Source: Georgenia satyanarayanai (GTDB taxonomy: Bacteria; Actinomycetota; Actinomycetes; Actinomycetales; Actinomycetaceae). Taken from it: a DNA stretch of 64,000 nt. The translations under genes and the position numbers were made by a program. The notes below the pieces were generated by a model. It ran no database searches and had not been told where the DNA came from. It saw only the letters and a list, made by a program, of their open reading frames with translations. Shown in pieces: positions 24,281-34,133 of this stretch (position 1 is its first letter; the number at the start of each line of letters is the position of its first letter). The DNA lies in NCBI RefSeq assembly GCF_023715365.1, contig NZ_JAMBNZ010000001.1, positions 310,001 through 374,000 on the forward strand. Reading direction: 5' to 3'.

Positions 24281-25989
24281 GCACGCGCACGCAGGGAGCG
24301 AGGATCGTCATGCCCAACCCAGAGGCCCGCGCCCGGCTGCTCCGCGCCGCCATCGGGCTCACCTCGAGCCTTGACCTCGACGCCGTCCTCAAGGGCTTCG
24401 TCGACAGCGCCGCCGGTCTCACCGAGGCGCGCTATGCGGCCATCGCGGTCCTCGACAGCCGCGGCGACACCGCGACCTTCGTCCAGCACGGCGTCGACGA
24501 GGAGACCGAGCGGCGCCTGGGCCACGCCCCCCACGGCCACGGGATCTTCGCCGAGATCCCCACCCACGGCCACCTCCTCCTCGACTCCATCACCGACCAC
24601 CCCGCCTTCGGCGGCTGGCCCGCCGCCCATCCCCACATGGACGGCTTCCTCGGTGTGCCGGTGCGCATCCGCGAGCAGGTCTTCGGGCGGCTCTACCTCG
24701 CCGACAAGCCGGGCGGCTTCACCGAGGAGGACGCCCGCGCGATGGAGCAGCTCGCCTCCGCGGCCGCCGTCGCCGTCGTCAACGCCCAGCGCTACGCCGA
24801 CGCCCGCGACCGCGAGCGCTGGGTGGCCGTGAGCCAGGAGATCACCACCCGGCTCCTGTCCGGCACCGAGGAGGAGGAGGCGCTCGAGCTCATCGCCGCC
24901 AAGGTCCGCGAGGTGGCCCGCGCGGACGCCGCCCTCATCGTGCTGCCCTCCGTGGGCGACACGTGGATGTGCGAGATCGCCGACGGCGAGGGGGCCCACG
25001 ACGTCATCGGCGCCGTCTTCCCCCCGGAGGGGCGGGCCCGCACGGTGCTGGCCAACGGCGTCGGGATGATCGTCGACTCGATGTCCCGCGCCCGCGCACT
25101 GCGCGTGCCGCAGCTCGCACGCTACGGCCCGGCGCTGTACGCCCCGATGATGTCCCAGGGCGTGGGCCGTGGCGTGCTCATCCTCCTGCGGCTGCAGGGC
25201 GGGGCAGAGTTCACGCCCGCGGAGCTCGAGGTCGCCGAGGTCGTCGCCGCGCAGGCCGCCGTCGCGCTCGAGCTGGCGGCCGCCCGGCATGCCGAGGACG
25301 TCTCCTCCCTCTTCGAGGAACGGCAGCGCATCTCCCGCGACCTCCACGACCTCGCCGTCCAGCAGCTCTTCGCCACCGGCATGCAGCTGGAGACGGTCCG
25401 GGTGACCGCCGTCGCGGACCCGGACACGGCCTGGATCGCCGAGAGCCTCGAGGACGCCCTCACGAGCGTCGACGAGAGCGTGCGGCAGATCCGGTCCATC
25501 GTCCACTCCCTACGCGAGCCGGACGAGGCGGTCGGGCTCGTCGAGCGGCTGCGGCGGGAGACCTCCCTCGCGCGCACCGGCCTCGGCTTCGCCCCCTCCC
25601 TCCTCATCGCCGTCGACGGCCGGCTCGTGCGCGACGGTGACGGCGAGCTCGACCTCGCCGCCTCCCCCGCCGAGCTGCTCGACGCCCGCGTGGACGACGA
25701 CATCGCCGACGACGTCGTCGCCGTCGTGCGCGAGGGGCTCGCCAACGCGGCCCGCCACGCCCGCGCGTCCTCGGTCCAGGTCCGCGTCACCGTCCGCGGC
25801 TCCGGAGTCCACGGGCGGGTCGCCGTCGAGGTCGAGGACGACGGCGTCGGCGTGGACCGCGCGTCCACGCGCCGCTCGGGGCTGGACAACCTCGCCGTGC
25901 GCGCCCGCCGCCACGGCGGCACCTTCTCCCTCGGCCGCAGCGACTCGGGCGACGGCACGCTGCTGTCCTGGCAGGTCCCGCTCACCTGA
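24277..25989 (+). CDS. DevS/DosS-like GAF-GAF sensor histidine kinase
   Basis: 570-residue kinase overlapping cydC by four bases (GTGA, ribosome site AGGAGG). Two GAF domains (about 35-175 and 200-345), a HisKA_3 dimerisation domain with phospho-His 357 in ISRDLHDLAVQQLFATGMQL, and a HATPase_c domain (EGLANAARHA, DDGVGVD, GLDNLAVRARRHGG). The layout and length match mycobacterial DevS. In GAF-1, AAHPHMDGFLGVPVRIREQV aligns with the DevS segment holding its heme-ligand His; His118 is the equivalent, so heme-based O2/redox sensing is likely. Being co-transcribed with cydABDC suggests it senses low oxygen. The partner regulator is convergent just downstream. Confidence 0.9.
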   Translation: MSTRTQGARIVMPNPEARARLLRAAIGLTSSLDLDAVLKGFVDSAAGLTEARYAAIAVLDSRGDTATFVQHGVDEETERRLGHAPHGHGIFAEIPTHGHLLLDSITDHPAFGGWPAAHPHMDGFLGVPVRIREQVFGRLYLADKPGGFTEEDARAMEQLASAAAVAVVNAQRYADARDRERWVAVSQEITTRLLSGTEEEEALELIAAKVREVARADAALIVLPSVGDTWMCEIADGEGAHDVIGAVFPPEGRARTVLANGVGMIVDSMSRARALRVPQLARYGPALYAPMMSQGVGRGVLILLRLQGGAEFTPAELEVAEVVAAQAAVALELAAARHAEDVSSLFEERQRISRDLHDLAVQQLFATGMQLETVRVTAVADPDTAWIAESLEDALTSVDESVRQIRSIVHSLREPDEAVGLVERLRRETSLARTGLGFAPSLLIAVDGRLVRDGDGELDLAASPAELLDARVDDDIADDVVAVVREGLANAARHARASSVQVRVTVRGSGVHGRVAVEVEDDGVGVDRASTRRSGLDNLAVRARRHGGTFSLGRSDSGDGTLLSWQVPLT

Positions 25990-26050
25990 GCGGGCGCGCC
26001 CCGGCGCCTGCCGCGCCTCTGGGACGCCCATGCGGTCTCCGGGAAGGCGG

Positions 26051-26066
26051 CCGGATGGGCATCCGG
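26051..26066. terminator. Small bidirectional terminator-like hairpin
   Basis: CCGGAT-GGGC-ATCCGG inverted repeat in the 108-base gap between the convergent sensor kinase and response regulator genes. Short and without a T-run, so only a candidate. Confidence 0.45.
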
Positions 26067-26097
26067 ACGACCGGGTGTGCGTACCAGGCGAGAGGGG

Positions 26098-26754
26098 TTA
26101 GGCGCGCCAGCCCTTCGCGCGCTGGCCGGCGACCCACGCGGCCACCTGCGTGCGGCGCTGGAGGCCCATCTTCGCCAGCAGCGAGGTGATGTGGTTCTTC
26201 ACCGTCTTCTCCGCGACGCCGAGCTTCTCCCCGATCTCGCGGTTGGACAGGCCGTCGCCGATGAGCTCCAGGACCTTGCGCTCGGAGGGCGTGAGGTCCG
26301 CGGTCGGGTCTTCGTGGTCGGCGCGGCGGCGGGTGACGGTGCGGTCGTCCAGGAGCGTGCGGCCGGCGGCCACGGCCTTGATGACGTCGGCGATCTCGGC
26401 GCCGCGCACCGTCTTGAGGAGGTAGGCGCGGGCGCCGGCCTCGAGGGCCTCGGCGAGCGCGTCGTCGTCGTCGAAGGAGGTGAGGACGACGGCGCGGGCC
26501 TCGGGGACCGTCTCACGCAGCGCGCGGATGATGTCGATGCCGGTGCCGTCGGGCAGCTGGAGGTCGACGAGGAGGATCTCGGGGCGCACGAGCGGCGCGC
26601 GACGCAGCGTCTCGGCGACGGAGCCTCCCTCGGCGACGACGGTGAGACCCTCGGAGCGGTCGACGATCTCGGCGATGCCGCGTCGCACCACCTCGTGGTC
26701 GTCGATGATCATGACGCGGATGTCGCGCGGCGCGGAAGGGGTCTGCTCGGTCAC
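26098..26754 (-). CDS. DevR/NarL-family response regulator
   Basis: 218-residue DNA-binding regulator. The receiver domain starts [20 protein letters not shown], with phospho-acceptor Asp64 in [14 protein letters not shown]; the LuxR-type HTH is [20 protein letters not shown] then [36 protein letters not shown] is the DevR recognition-helix region, so it should bind GGGAC-type boxes like that before cydA. It lies convergent to the DevS-like kinase. The GTG start is preceded by a leaderless-type -10 (TAGGGT). Confidence 0.92.
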   Translation of the reverse strand: MTEQTPSAPRDIRVMIIDDHEVVRRGIAEIVDRSEGLTVVAEGGSVAETLRRAPLVRPEILLVDLQLPDGTGIDIIRALRETVPEARAVVLTSFDDDDALAEALEAGARAYLLKTVRGAEIADVIKAVAAGRTLLDDRTVTRRRADHEDPTADLTPSERKVLELIGDGLSNREIGEKLGVAEKTVKNHITSLLAKMGLQRRTQVAAWVAGQRAKGWRA

Positions 26755-26760
26755 GCCTCG

Positions 26761-26766
26761 ACCCTA
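26761..26766 (-). promoter_or_regulatory. Leaderless-type -10 of the DevR-like gene
   Basis: TAGGGT on the minus strand lies six bases before the GTG start, so the transcript probably begins at the start codon. Confidence 0.5.
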
Positions 26767-26828
26767 GCGCCCCCGGCGGCGCGGACGGCAACGGCTCGGC
26801 GGTGCGCCCCGGGAATACCGCGCCCGCG

Positions 26829-26834
26829 TACGCT
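26829..26834 (+). promoter_or_regulatory. Leaderless-type -10 of the aldehyde dehydrogenase gene
   Basis: TACGCT lies six bases before GTG 26841; there is no ribosome site, which fits a leaderless transcript. Confidence 0.5.
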
Positions 26835-26840
26835 CGGCGG

Positions 26841-28238
26841 GTGACCAGTGGCCCCGCCGAGACTGCCGCCGCCGTCGTCCAGCGCGTGCGCGAGCGCTTC
26901 GACAGCGGCGTCACCCGCCCGCTGTCGTGGCGGCTGGGGCAGCTGGACCGGATGGCCGCGCTGCTCACCGAGAACGCCGGGGAGATCGAGCGGGCGCTGC
27001 ACGCCGACCTCCGCAAGTCCCCCACCGAGAGCCACCTCACCGAGATCGGCGTGCTCCTCGAGGAGATCCGCCACACCCGCAAGCACCTGCGCCGGTGGCT
27101 CGCGCCGCAGCGGGTGAGCGTGCCGTGGCAGTACCAGCCCGCCCGCGCCTCCCTCGTCCTCGAGCCGCTCGGCACCGTCCTCGTCATCGCGCCGTGGAAC
27201 TACCCGGTCTTCCTCCTCCTCGGACCGCTCGTCGGGGTGCTGGCCGCCGGCAACACCGCCGTCCTCAAGCCTTCCGAGCTCGCGCCGCGCACCGCCGAGG
27301 TGCTCGAGCGGCTCGTGCCCCGCTACCTCGACGGCGTCGCGGTCGTCACCGGTGGCCCGGACCGGACCACCGAGCTGCTGCGCGAGCGCTTCGACCACAT
27401 CGTCTTCACCGGCGGCGGCAGGGTCGCGCGGATCGTCATGGCGGCGGCGGCCGAGCACCTCACGCCCGTCACCCTCGAGCTCGGCGGGAAGTCCCCCGCG
27501 TGGGTCGACGCGACCACCGACCTGCCCGCCGCGGCCCGGCGCATCGCGTGGGGCAAGCTCGTCAACGCCGGCCAGACCTGCGTCGCGCCGGACTACCTCC
27601 TCGCGCCGCCCGACGTCGCCCGCGCCCTGGAGCCGCTCCTCGCCCGGGAGATCCGCGCGATGTACGGCACCGACCCCGCCGCCAGCCCGGACTTCGGGCG
27701 CATGGTCACGAGCGAGCACGCGGCGCGCCTGGACCGGATGGTGAGCGAGTCGGTCGCGGCCGGCGCGCGCGTCGTCGTCGGCGGGGAGGCGGACGTGGCC
27801 GGGCGCTACGTGCCCCCGACCGTGCTCGCCGACGTCACCCCCGACTCCCCCGTCATGGCCGAGGAGATCTTCGGCCCCGTCCTGCCGATCGTCCCGGTGC
27901 CCGACCTCGACGCCGCGATCGCGCACGTCCGCCACGGCGACAAGCCGCTCGCGCTGTACGCCTTCACCGCCGACGAAGGAGTGCGCGCCCGCCTGCTGCG
28001 GGAGACGTCGTCCGGAGCGGTGGGCTTCGACGTGCCGCTCGTCCAGGCCTCGATGCCGTCCCTGCCCTTCGGCGGCGTCGGTGCCTCCGGGACGGGCGCC
28101 TACCACGGGGAGGCCTCGGTGCGAGCCTTCAGCCACGCCAAGCCGGTGGTGCGCAAGCCGCTCCTGCCGGACACGCTCGGCGCTGTCCGACCGCCCTTCA
28201 CCGCCGTGCGGCGGGCGCTGGCGCGGCGTCTGCTCTGA
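26841..28238 (+). CDS. NAD(P)-dependent aldehyde dehydrogenase (class 3-like)
   Basis: 465-residue enzyme oxidising aldehydes to acids, cytoplasmic or membrane-associated. [20 protein letters not shown] (cofactor site), [10 protein letters not shown] (general-base Glu) and [11 protein letters not shown] (nucleophile Cys) are present, then [10 protein letters not shown] and [16 protein letters not shown]. The short N-terminus and absence of the usual long class 1 extension place it with class 3/fatty aldehyde dehydrogenases; the substrate is unknown. GTG 26841 is favoured by the leaderless -10. It is divergent from the DevR-like gene, whose 85-base upstream region it shares. Confidence 0.93.
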   Translation: MTSGPAETAAAVVQRVRERFDSGVTRPLSWRLGQLDRMAALLTENAGEIERALHADLRKSPTESHLTEIGVLLEEIRHTRKHLRRWLAPQRVSVPWQYQPARASLVLEPLGTVLVIAPWNYPVFLLLGPLVGVLAAGNTAVLKPSELAPRTAEVLERLVPRYLDGVAVVTGGPDRTTELLRERFDHIVFTGGGRVARIVMAAAAEHLTPVTLELGGKSPAWVDATTDLPAAARRIAWGKLVNAGQTCVAPDYLLAPPDVARALEPLLAREIRAMYGTDPAASPDFGRMVTSEHAARLDRMVSESVAAGARVVVGGEADVAGRYVPPTVLADVTPDSPVMAEEIFGPVLPIVPVPDLDAAIAHVRHGDKPLALYAFTADEGVRARLLRETSSGAVGFDVPLVQASMPSLPFGGVGASGTGAYHGEASVRAFSHAKPVVRKPLLPDTLGAVRPPFTAVRRALARRLL

Positions 28239-28261
28239 GGGGTCCGGTCACCGCCGACCGC

Positions 28262-28286
28262 TCAACGTCGCCGCCGTCCTGCCGAT
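28262..28286 (+). promoter_or_regulatory. Sigma-28 (FliA/WhiG-type) promoter of the chemotaxis receptor
   Basis: TCAA-N15-GCCGAT closely fits the flagellar sigma-28 consensus TAAA-N15-GCCGATAA, and lies about 50 bases before the receptor gene start. Sigma-28 control is typical of chemotaxis genes in flagellated bacteria. Confidence 0.65.
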
Positions 28287-28336
28287 GGGAGTGCTCGGGG
28301 GACGCACGTGCGCACCCTTCACCATCGGAGCACCTC

Positions 28337-29971
28337 ATGAACCGCCTCTCCCTGACCGTCGGACGCCGGCTCGCGCTCGGTTTCGTCCTCGTCATGCTCA
28401 CCACGGTGGTCGTCGCCGGGGTCGGCGTGAGCCGGGTGCACCAGATCGAGGAGCGCCTCACGACCGTCAACGACGTCAACGGCGTCAAGCAGCGCCACGC
28501 CATCAACTTCCGCGGCAGCGTCCACGACCGTGCCATCGCGCTGCGCGATGTCGTGCTCGCGCGCGACGCCGACCAGGTGGGCACCGAGGTCGCCCTCATC
28601 GCGTCCCTCGCCGCCGACTACAGCGACTCGGCCGGCCCGATGGCGCAGCTGTTCGCCGACCCTGCGCTCGTCACCGACGCCGAGGTCGCCGCCATGGCCG
28701 AGATCGAACGCGTCGAGGCTGAGACGATGCCCGTCGTCGAGGAGGTCGTGGCCCTCAAGCGTGCGGGCGACGAGGCCGCCGCACTCACCGTCCTCACCGA
28801 GCAGGCCAAGCCGCTGTTCATCTCGTGGCTGGACTCCATCAACGTCCTCATCGACCTCGAGGAGCAGATGAACGCGGTCGAGACGACCGAGGCCCGCGGC
28901 ATCGCCAGCGGCTTCCTCGTCATGATGCTCATCCTCGTCCTCGCGGCCGGTGCGCTCGCGACCGCCGTCGCGTGGTGGATCGTCCGCAGCATCACCCGCC
29001 CGCTCGGGCACGCCGTCGACGTCCTCGCCGCCGTCGCCGACGGCGACCTCACCGCCCGCATGGACGTGCGCTCCGACGACGAGGTGGGCCGCATGGGCCG
29101 TTCGCTCAACAGTGCCCTCGCCTCGATCGGCACGGCGATGGCCGCCGTCGCCGGCCGCTCGGACGGCCTGACCGCGATGAGCGGCCGCATCGGACGCCTC
29201 TCCGAGGACATCGCGGCGGGGGCGCACAGCTCGGCGACCCAGGCGGGCGTCGTCGCCTCGACCGCCGCGGAGGTGTCCCGCAACGTCCGGACCGTCGCGA
29301 CCGGCGCCGAGCAGATGGGCGCCTCGATCAGCGAGATCGCCCACAACGCCGGCGAGTCGGCGACCGTCGCGCAGCAGGCCGTCACCGCCGTCGGGACCAC
29401 GACGGCGACCGTCGCCCGGCTGGGCGAGTCGAGCCGCGCGATCAGCGAGGTCGTCAGCGTCATCACCTCCATCGCCGAGCAGACCAACCTCCTCGCCCTC
29501 AACGCGACCATCGAGGCCGCGCGGGCAGGCGCCGCGGGCAAGGGCTTCTCCGTCGTCGCCGGGGAGGTCAAGGAGCTCGCCCAGGAGACGGCCAAGGCGA
29601 CGGAGGACATCGCCCGCAAGGTCGAGGCCATCCAGGGCGACACCCGCGAGGCGGTGAGCGCGATCACCGAGGTCGAGGGCGTCATGCGCCAGCTGCACGA
29701 GTACCAGATGTCCATCGCCGCGGCGGTCGAGGAGCAGACGCTCACGACCAACGAGATGAACCGCGGGCTGGGTGAGTCCGCCTCGGGCTCGAGCCAGATC
29801 GCGGAGAGCATCGTCGACGTCGCGCGCGCGGCCGAGACGACCACCGGCTCGGTGGAGGAGTCCCAGCGGGCCGCCGGGGAGCTGTCGGTGTTCGCCGACG
29901 AGCTCCAGCGGCTCATGGCGGGCTTCCGCTTCGCGGCCGGGCAGGAGCAGCGCGAGGCGGCCGGGGTGTAG
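28337..29971 (+). CDS. Methyl-accepting chemotaxis protein
   Basis: 544-residue transmembrane receptor. The first membrane helix is at about 10-32, followed by a mainly helical periplasmic four-helix-bundle-type sensor (about 33-190), second helix (193-218; [20 protein letters not shown]), HAMP domain (218-270; [20 protein letters not shown]) and signalling domain, with the conserved hairpin tip [20 protein letters not shown] then [20 protein letters not shown] near 375-415. The ligand is unknown. ATG 28337 has GGAG seven bases upstream. No che or fla genes are nearby; the sigma-28-like promoter links it to them. Confidence 0.95.
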   Translation: MNRLSLTVGRRLALGFVLVMLTTVVVAGVGVSRVHQIEERLTTVNDVNGVKQRHAINFRGSVHDRAIALRDVVLARDADQVGTEVALIASLAADYSDSAGPMAQLFADPALVTDAEVAAMAEIERVEAETMPVVEEVVALKRAGDEAAALTVLTEQAKPLFISWLDSINVLIDLEEQMNAVETTEARGIASGFLVMMLILVLAAGALATAVAWWIVRSITRPLGHAVDVLAAVADGDLTARMDVRSDDEVGRMGRSLNSALASIGTAMAAVAGRSDGLTAMSGRIGRLSEDIAAGAHSSATQAGVVASTAAEVSRNVRTVATGAEQMGASISEIAHNAGESATVAQQAVTAVGTTTATVARLGESSRAISEVVSVITSIAEQTNLLALNATIEAARAGAAGKGFSVVAGEVKELAQETAKATEDIARKVEAIQGDTREAVSAITEVEGVMRQLHEYQMSIAAAVEEQTLTTNEMNRGLGESASGSSQIAESIVDVARAAETTTGSVEESQRAAGELSVFADELQRLMAGFRFAAGQEQREAAGV

Positions 29972-30000
29972 TGCCGGCCGACGGCCGGTCCCTCCCGACT

Positions 30001-30043
30001 AGGTGTGGCTTCCTGGACCTCTGAGGTCCAGAAGTGCACACCT
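30001..30043. terminator. 43-bp imperfect palindrome, probable bidirectional terminator
   Basis: AGGTGTG...CACACCT outer arms and CTGGACCTC-T-GAGGTCCAG inner arms form a long hairpin between the convergent chemotaxis receptor and mutM genes. Symmetry is stronger than a terminator needs, so an operator cannot be excluded. Confidence 0.6.
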
Positions 30044-30094
30044 ACGCGCGTCGACTCGCGGGTACGGCCAGCCGGCCGGCCGCGCCGCCGCCGG

Positions 30095-31108
30095 TCAGCC
30101 GCGCGAGGGTCGCTGGCAGCGCGGGCAGAAGGTCGAGGACCGGCCCATGAAGGACTCGCGGCGCATGGGCGTGCCGCAGCGCCGGCACGGCTCGCCCGCA
30201 CGGCCGTAGGCGTCCAGCGACCGTGCGAAGTAGCCGCTCGCCCCCTCGACGTCGACGTAGAGCGCGTCAAAGGACGTGCCCCCGGCCGCGAGGGCCTCGC
30301 GCATGACGGCCTCGGCCGCGTCGAGGAGCTCGAGCGCGGCGCGCTGGGTGAGGCGGTCGGCCGCGCGCCGCGGGTGCAGGCGCGCACGCCACAGCGCCTC
30401 GTCGGCGTAGATGTTGCCGATGCCGGAGACGAGCGACTGGTCGAGCAGGGCGCGCTTGACCTCGGTCCGGCGCTGCCGCAGCCGGCGGGCGAGGGCGGCG
30501 CGGTCGAGGTCCGGGTCGAGCGGGTCGCGGGCGATGTGCGCCGCGGGCTCGGGCAGCGCGGGGACCGGTGAGCCGTGCCCGCCCGGCCCGCCGTCCGCCG
30601 TCGGGACGAGGTCGGCGACGAGCAGGTGGCCGAAGGTGCGCTGATCGACGAACCAGAGCCGGGCGCCGTCGTCGAGGTCGAGGGAGACGCGCAGGTGGCG
30701 GGTGGGGTCGGGCGGGACGCCGGGGGCTGCGGTGGGTGGACGCGCGGCCGGAGGAGCCGGGCTGTCGGCGGCAGCGGGGCTCGCCGCCGGTGGGTGGACG
30801 AGGTGCTCCGGCGGGGGCAGGGTGATCGCCGCCGTGTCCTCACGGCGCACGAGGAGCTGGCCGCTCATGCCGAGGTGGACGAGCAGGGCCTCGCCGGGCT
30901 CGTCGTCGAGCACGAGCCACAGGTACTTTCCGCGGCGCACCGCCGCGGACAGGGTGCGCCCCGCGAGCCGCCCGGGCAGGTCGAGCGCCCCGCCCGCGTG
31001 CCGGCGCACCGCCCGGGGGTGGTGGACGAGGACGCCCTGCACCCGCCGGCCGAGCACGTGCCGGGCCAGCCCGTCGCGGACGGTCTCGACCTCGGGCAGC
31101 TCAGGCAC
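30095..31108 (-). CDS. mutM: Formamidopyrimidine-DNA glycosylase
   Basis: 337-residue bifunctional glycosylase/AP lyase removing 8-oxoguanine. The N-terminal [10 protein letters not shown] provides catalytic Pro2 and Glu3; [10 protein letters not shown] carries the conserved Lys; H2TH residues are in [17 protein letters not shown]; the C-terminal zinc finger is [20 protein letters not shown] with CPRC following. It is about 50 residues longer than usual because of a Pro/Ala-rich insertion around residues 105-140 ([15 protein letters not shown]). It follows rnc after seven bases, in the same order as other actinobacteria. Confidence 0.96.
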   Translation of the reverse strand: MPELPEVETVRDGLARHVLGRRVQGVLVHHPRAVRRHAGGALDLPGRLAGRTLSAAVRRGKYLWLVLDDEPGEALLVHLGMSGQLLVRREDTAAITLPPPEHLVHPPAASPAAADSPAPPAARPPTAAPGVPPDPTRHLRVSLDLDDGARLWFVDQRTFGHLLVADLVPTADGGPGGHGSPVPALPEPAAHIARDPLDPDLDRAALARRLRQRRTEVKRALLDQSLVSGIGNIYADEALWRARLHPRRAADRLTQRAALELLDAAEAVMREALAAGGTSFDALYVDVEGASGYFARSLDAYGRAGEPCRRCGTPMRRESFMGRSSTFCPRCQRPSRG

Positions 31109-31115
31109 GGGCGCC

Positions 31116-31832
31116 TCAGGCGCTCTCGGCGAGGAGCCGGGCGTAGGCGTCCTCCGCGGCCTGCTGCTCGGCGACCTTCTTCGCCGTGCCGGAGCCGGTG
31201 CCCCAGGCCTGTTCGGCGACGATGACGGTGGCGGTGAAGCTGCGCGCGTGGTCCGGCCCGGTGCCGACGACCTGGTAGGTCGGGGACGGCAGACCGCGGG
31301 AGGCGACGAGCTCCTGGAGGCTCGTCTTCCAGTCCAGCCCCGCGCCGAGCGTCGCGGCCTGCGCGAGGAGGCCGGCGACGAGCCGTTCGATCATCGCGCG
31401 GGTGGGCTCGAGGCCGTTGCACAGGTAGGCGGCGCCGATGAGGGCCTCGACGGTGTCGGAGAGGATCGAGTCTTTCTCGCGCCCGCCGGTCACCAGCTCG
31501 CCGCGCCCGAGGAGGATGAAGTCGCCGAGGCCGAGCTCGCGCGCGACCCCGGCCAGCGCGCGCTGGCTCACGGTCGCGGCGCGCATGCGGGCGAGGTCGC
31601 CCTCGGCGGTCCCGGCGTTGGCGCGGTAGAGCCGCTCGGTGACGACGAGCCCGAGCACCGTGTCCCCGAGGAACTCCAGGCGCTCGTTGGTGGGGATGCC
31701 GCCCGCCTCGTGGGCGAAGGAGCGGTGGGTGAGGGCCAGGACGAGCAGCTCGGGGTCGATGTGGATGCCGAGCCGCTCGAGGAGCACGTCGACGTCGTCA
31801 CGGGCCGGGCCGGCGGCCACCTTCCGGCCCAT
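31116..31832 (-). CDS. rnc: Ribonuclease III
   Basis: 238-residue double-strand-specific endoribonuclease for rRNA and antisense RNA processing. The signature [20 protein letters not shown] is present, then [15 protein letters not shown] with the second set of metal-binding acids, and a C-terminal dsRNA-binding domain ([38 protein letters not shown]). The ATG overlaps the DUF177 stop (ATGA). Confidence 0.97.
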   Translation of the reverse strand: MGRKVAAGPARDDVDVLLERLGIHIDPELLVLALTHRSFAHEAGGIPTNERLEFLGDTVLGLVVTERLYRANAGTAEGDLARMRAATVSQRALAGVARELGLGDFILLGRGELVTGGREKDSILSDTVEALIGAAYLCNGLEPTRAMIERLVAGLLAQAATLGAGLDWKTSLQELVASRGLPSPTYQVVGTGPDHARSFTATVIVAEQAWGTGSGTAKKVAEQQAAEDAYARLLAESA

Positions 31833-32410
31833 CAGCGTGCCTCGCCGTCGGTCCCGTCCGCGGCGTCGTCGGCGGCCAGGCCTGCGAGCGCCGCCCAGCG
31901 GGGGTCGAGGTCCACGTGCTCGTGGTCGGCGGGCAGGTCGTCGAGCCGCTCGCCGCAGCCGGCGCACAGGCCGGCGCAGCTCGGCTCGCACAGCGGGCGG
32001 AAGGGCATCGCCGTGACGACGGCGTCGCGCACGACCGGCTCGAGGTCGAGCAGCTCGCCCTCGAGCTCGAGCATGTCCTCGGCCTCCTCGTCGCCGTCGG
32101 CGAGGGCGGCCGCGCGGGCGCCGGGGTAGAAGAAGAGCTCGCTCACCTCGATGGTGCGCGACTCGGTGATCTCACGCAGGCAGCGGGAGCACTCGCCCTG
32201 GAGCTCGACGGCGACGTCACCGGAGACGAGCACGCCCTCCATGACGGCCTCGAGGCGCAGGTCCAGCCGGATGTCGGAGGTCGGCACGACCCGCATGACG
32301 GCGGTGCCGAAGTCCTCGGGAGCGGGGACCGCGCGCTCCACCGTCCGCAGCGTCCCCGGCTGGCGCGCGAGGTCGTGGGTGCTGATCACGAACGGTGATC
32401 GAGAGTCCAT
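31832..32410 (-). CDS. DUF177/YceD family protein
   Basis: 192-residue protein of the YceD family, associated with 23S rRNA/L32 production. It has the typical CSRCLREI pair and the C-terminal cluster [18 protein letters not shown] followed by DPRWAAL. The usual downstream gene rpmF (L32) is missing; rnc follows directly with a four-base overlap. ATG 32410 is chosen since AGGAG lies five bases before it. Confidence 0.92.
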   Translation of the reverse strand: MDSRSPFVISTHDLARQPGTLRTVERAVPAPEDFGTAVMRVVPTSDIRLDLRLEAVMEGVLVSGDVAVELQGECSRCLREITESRTIEVSELFFYPGARAAALADGDEEAEDMLELEGELLDLEPVVRDAVVTAMPFRPLCEPSCAGLCAGCGERLDDLPADHEHVDLDPRWAALAGLAADDAADGTDGEAR

Positions 32411-32544
32411 GGTCACTCCTGGTGAGACGGCGAGACTGCGAGCCGCGGGCCAGCCCGCAGCCGCTCCACGCTACCTCACCCCCTCCTCCCCGACGTGGTG
32501 AGGTGGCCGACACCGCGAGCACTTGCCGACGGCGGCGGGCGGGG

Positions 32545-33036
32545 TCAGGACCCCGGCGCCGGGTCCGTCGTCGCGAGGCGGTCGCGGCCGGCGCGGACCT
32601 GCTTGGCGATCGCGCCGAGGTCGATCTCGAACTGGGCCAGCTGGCGGTCGCAGTAGTCGTTGGCGCCCCTGGCGAGCTCGGCGGCCCGCTCCTCCGCGGC
32701 CGTGATGATCTGCTCGGCACGCTGACCGGCCATCTCGACGACGTTCTCCTGCGCGATGAGCCGCTCGGCCTGCTCCTCGGCCTCCTGGAGGAGGCGCGCC
32801 GCCCGCTCCCGCGCCTCGGCGAGGACGTCCTCCGCGCCGGTGAGGACGTCGTCGGCGGCCTGGATCTCCCCCGGCACGACGCCCTTGGCCGCGGCGATGA
32901 GGTCGAGCGCCTCCGCACGGTTGACGAGCACGGACGCGGACATCGGCATCTGCCGGGCCTCGGTGACGAGCGAGGTGAGCTCGTCGAGGATGGCGATGAG
33001 CGAGGCGCCGTCGTGGTCCTCGGCGGGGGCGGTCAT
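32545..33036 (-). CDS. Coiled-coil DivIVA-like protein
   Basis: 163-residue protein dominated by a long charged coiled coil (about 55-150; EAEEQAERLIAQENVVEMAG, AEQIITAAEERAAELARGAN). Similar small coiled-coil genes sit between DUF177 and coaD in many actinobacteria and are annotated as DivIVA or ATPase subunit B-like; a cell-division or polar-growth role is plausible but unproven. Its start overlaps the coaD stop. The 134 bases between it and the DUF177 gene may hold the latter's promoter. Confidence 0.75.
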   Translation of the reverse strand: MTAPAEDHDGASLIAILDELTSLVTEARQMPMSASVLVNRAEALDLIAAAKGVVPGEIQAADDVLTGAEDVLAEARERAARLLQEAEEQAERLIAQENVVEMAGQRAEQIITAAEERAAELARGANDYCDRQLAQFEIDLGAIAKQVRAGRDRLATTDPAPGS

Positions 33037-33521
33037 TGCGGTTCTCCAGGGTGGGGGAAAGCCTCGCGCAGGGCGTGCGCAACGGCGGGTGGGACGAGGT
33101 CGGAGACGTCGCCGCCGTGGCGGGCGACGTCCTTGACGAGGGAGGAGGCGACGTGCGCGAGCGCGCCGTCGCCGACGAGGAAGACCGTCTCGATGCCGGA
33201 CAGGTGCCGGTTCATCAGGGCCATGGGCTGTTCGGCGTCGAAGTCGGCCCCGCCCCGCAGGCCCTTGACGACGGCGCTGGCACCGACGCGGCGGCAGTAG
33301 TCGGCGAGCAGCCCGTCCACGACGTCCACGCGCACGTCCAGGCCCTCGGTCGCCGCGCGGGCGAGCGCGACGCGCTGCGCGAGCGGGAAGAGCGAGGTCT
33401 TGCGGGAGTTGTGCGCGACGGCGAGGACGACCTCGTCGAACATGCCGCGCGCGCGGCGCACGACGTCGAGGTGCCCGAGGGTCACGGGGTCGAAGGAGCC
33501 GGGGCAGACGGCCAGGCTCAT
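33033..33521 (-). CDS. coaD: Pantetheine-phosphate adenylyltransferase
   Basis: 162-residue enzyme for the penultimate step of coenzyme A synthesis, joining AMP to 4'-phosphopantetheine. The N-terminal PGSFDPVTLGHLDVVRRARG has the T/HxGH nucleotidyltransferase motif; KGLRGGADFDAEQPMALMNR is the phosphopantetheine loop. Length is typical. ATG 33521 overlaps the rsmD stop and follows GGGGAG. Confidence 0.97.
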   Translation of the reverse strand: MSLAVCPGSFDPVTLGHLDVVRRARGMFDEVVLAVAHNSRKTSLFPLAQRVALARAATEGLDVRVDVVDGLLADYCRRVGASAVVKGLRGGADFDAEQPMALMNRHLSGIETVFLVGDGALAHVASSLVKDVARHGGDVSDLVPPAVAHALREAFPHPGEPQ

Positions 33522-34126
33522 CGCTGCTCCCCCGCTCGCTCGCCCATGTCGGTCACCGTAACCGGCTCCTGGCCAGGCGCGGTGGAGGCGAACCACAGTG
33601 TCGTGTCGCCGTAGCGGCGCTCGTCGGTGCGCTCGAGGGCGGGTGGCCACGTCGGCTCGGGGCTGCGGCGCGAGCGCTCGACGACGACGACGGCGTCCGG
33701 CGCCAGCCACGCCGTGAGGGCGGCGAGCACGTCCCCGAGGTCGGTCTCGGTGACGTCGTAGGGCGGGTCGACGAGGACGAGGTCGTAGGCGGTGCTCGGC
33801 GCGCCCATGAGGTAGCCACGGGCGGTGCCGGCGACGACGACGGCGGTGTCCCGCAGCCCGAGCGCGGCGACGTTGCTCCGGCAGGCGGCGGCGGCGGGCT
33901 TCGCGGAGTCGACGAGCGTGACGCCCGCGGCGCCACGGCTGGCGGCCTCCAGCCCCAGCGCTCCGGAGCCGGCGTACAGGTCCAGGACGCGGGCGCCGTC
34001 GACGACGCCCAGGTGCTCCAACCGCGAGAACAGCGCCTCGCGCACCCGCTCGCTCGTCGGGCGCGTGGCCCCCTTGGGGACGGTGAGCGTGCGTCCGCCC
34101 GACGCCCCGGACACGATCCTCGTCAC
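33518..34126 (-). CDS. rsmD: 16S rRNA (guanine(966)-N(2))-methyltransferase
   Basis: 202-residue SAM-dependent methyltransferase. MTRIVSGASGGRTLTVPKG is the typical N-terminus, with SAM motif VLDLYAGSGALGLEAASRGA and catalytic DPPYD. The GTG start follows a leaderless-type -10 (TAGGGT) whose bases overlap the stop of the upstream small membrane protein. Confidence 0.95.
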   Translation of the reverse strand: MTRIVSGASGGRTLTVPKGATRPTSERVREALFSRLEHLGVVDGARVLDLYAGSGALGLEAASRGAAGVTLVDSAKPAAAACRSNVAALGLRDTAVVVAGTARGYLMGAPSTAYDLVLVDPPYDVTETDLGDVLAALTAWLAPDAVVVVERSRRSPEPTWPPALERTDERRYGDTTLWFASTAPGQEPVTVTDMGERAGEQR

Positions 34127-34133
34127 GGCACCG

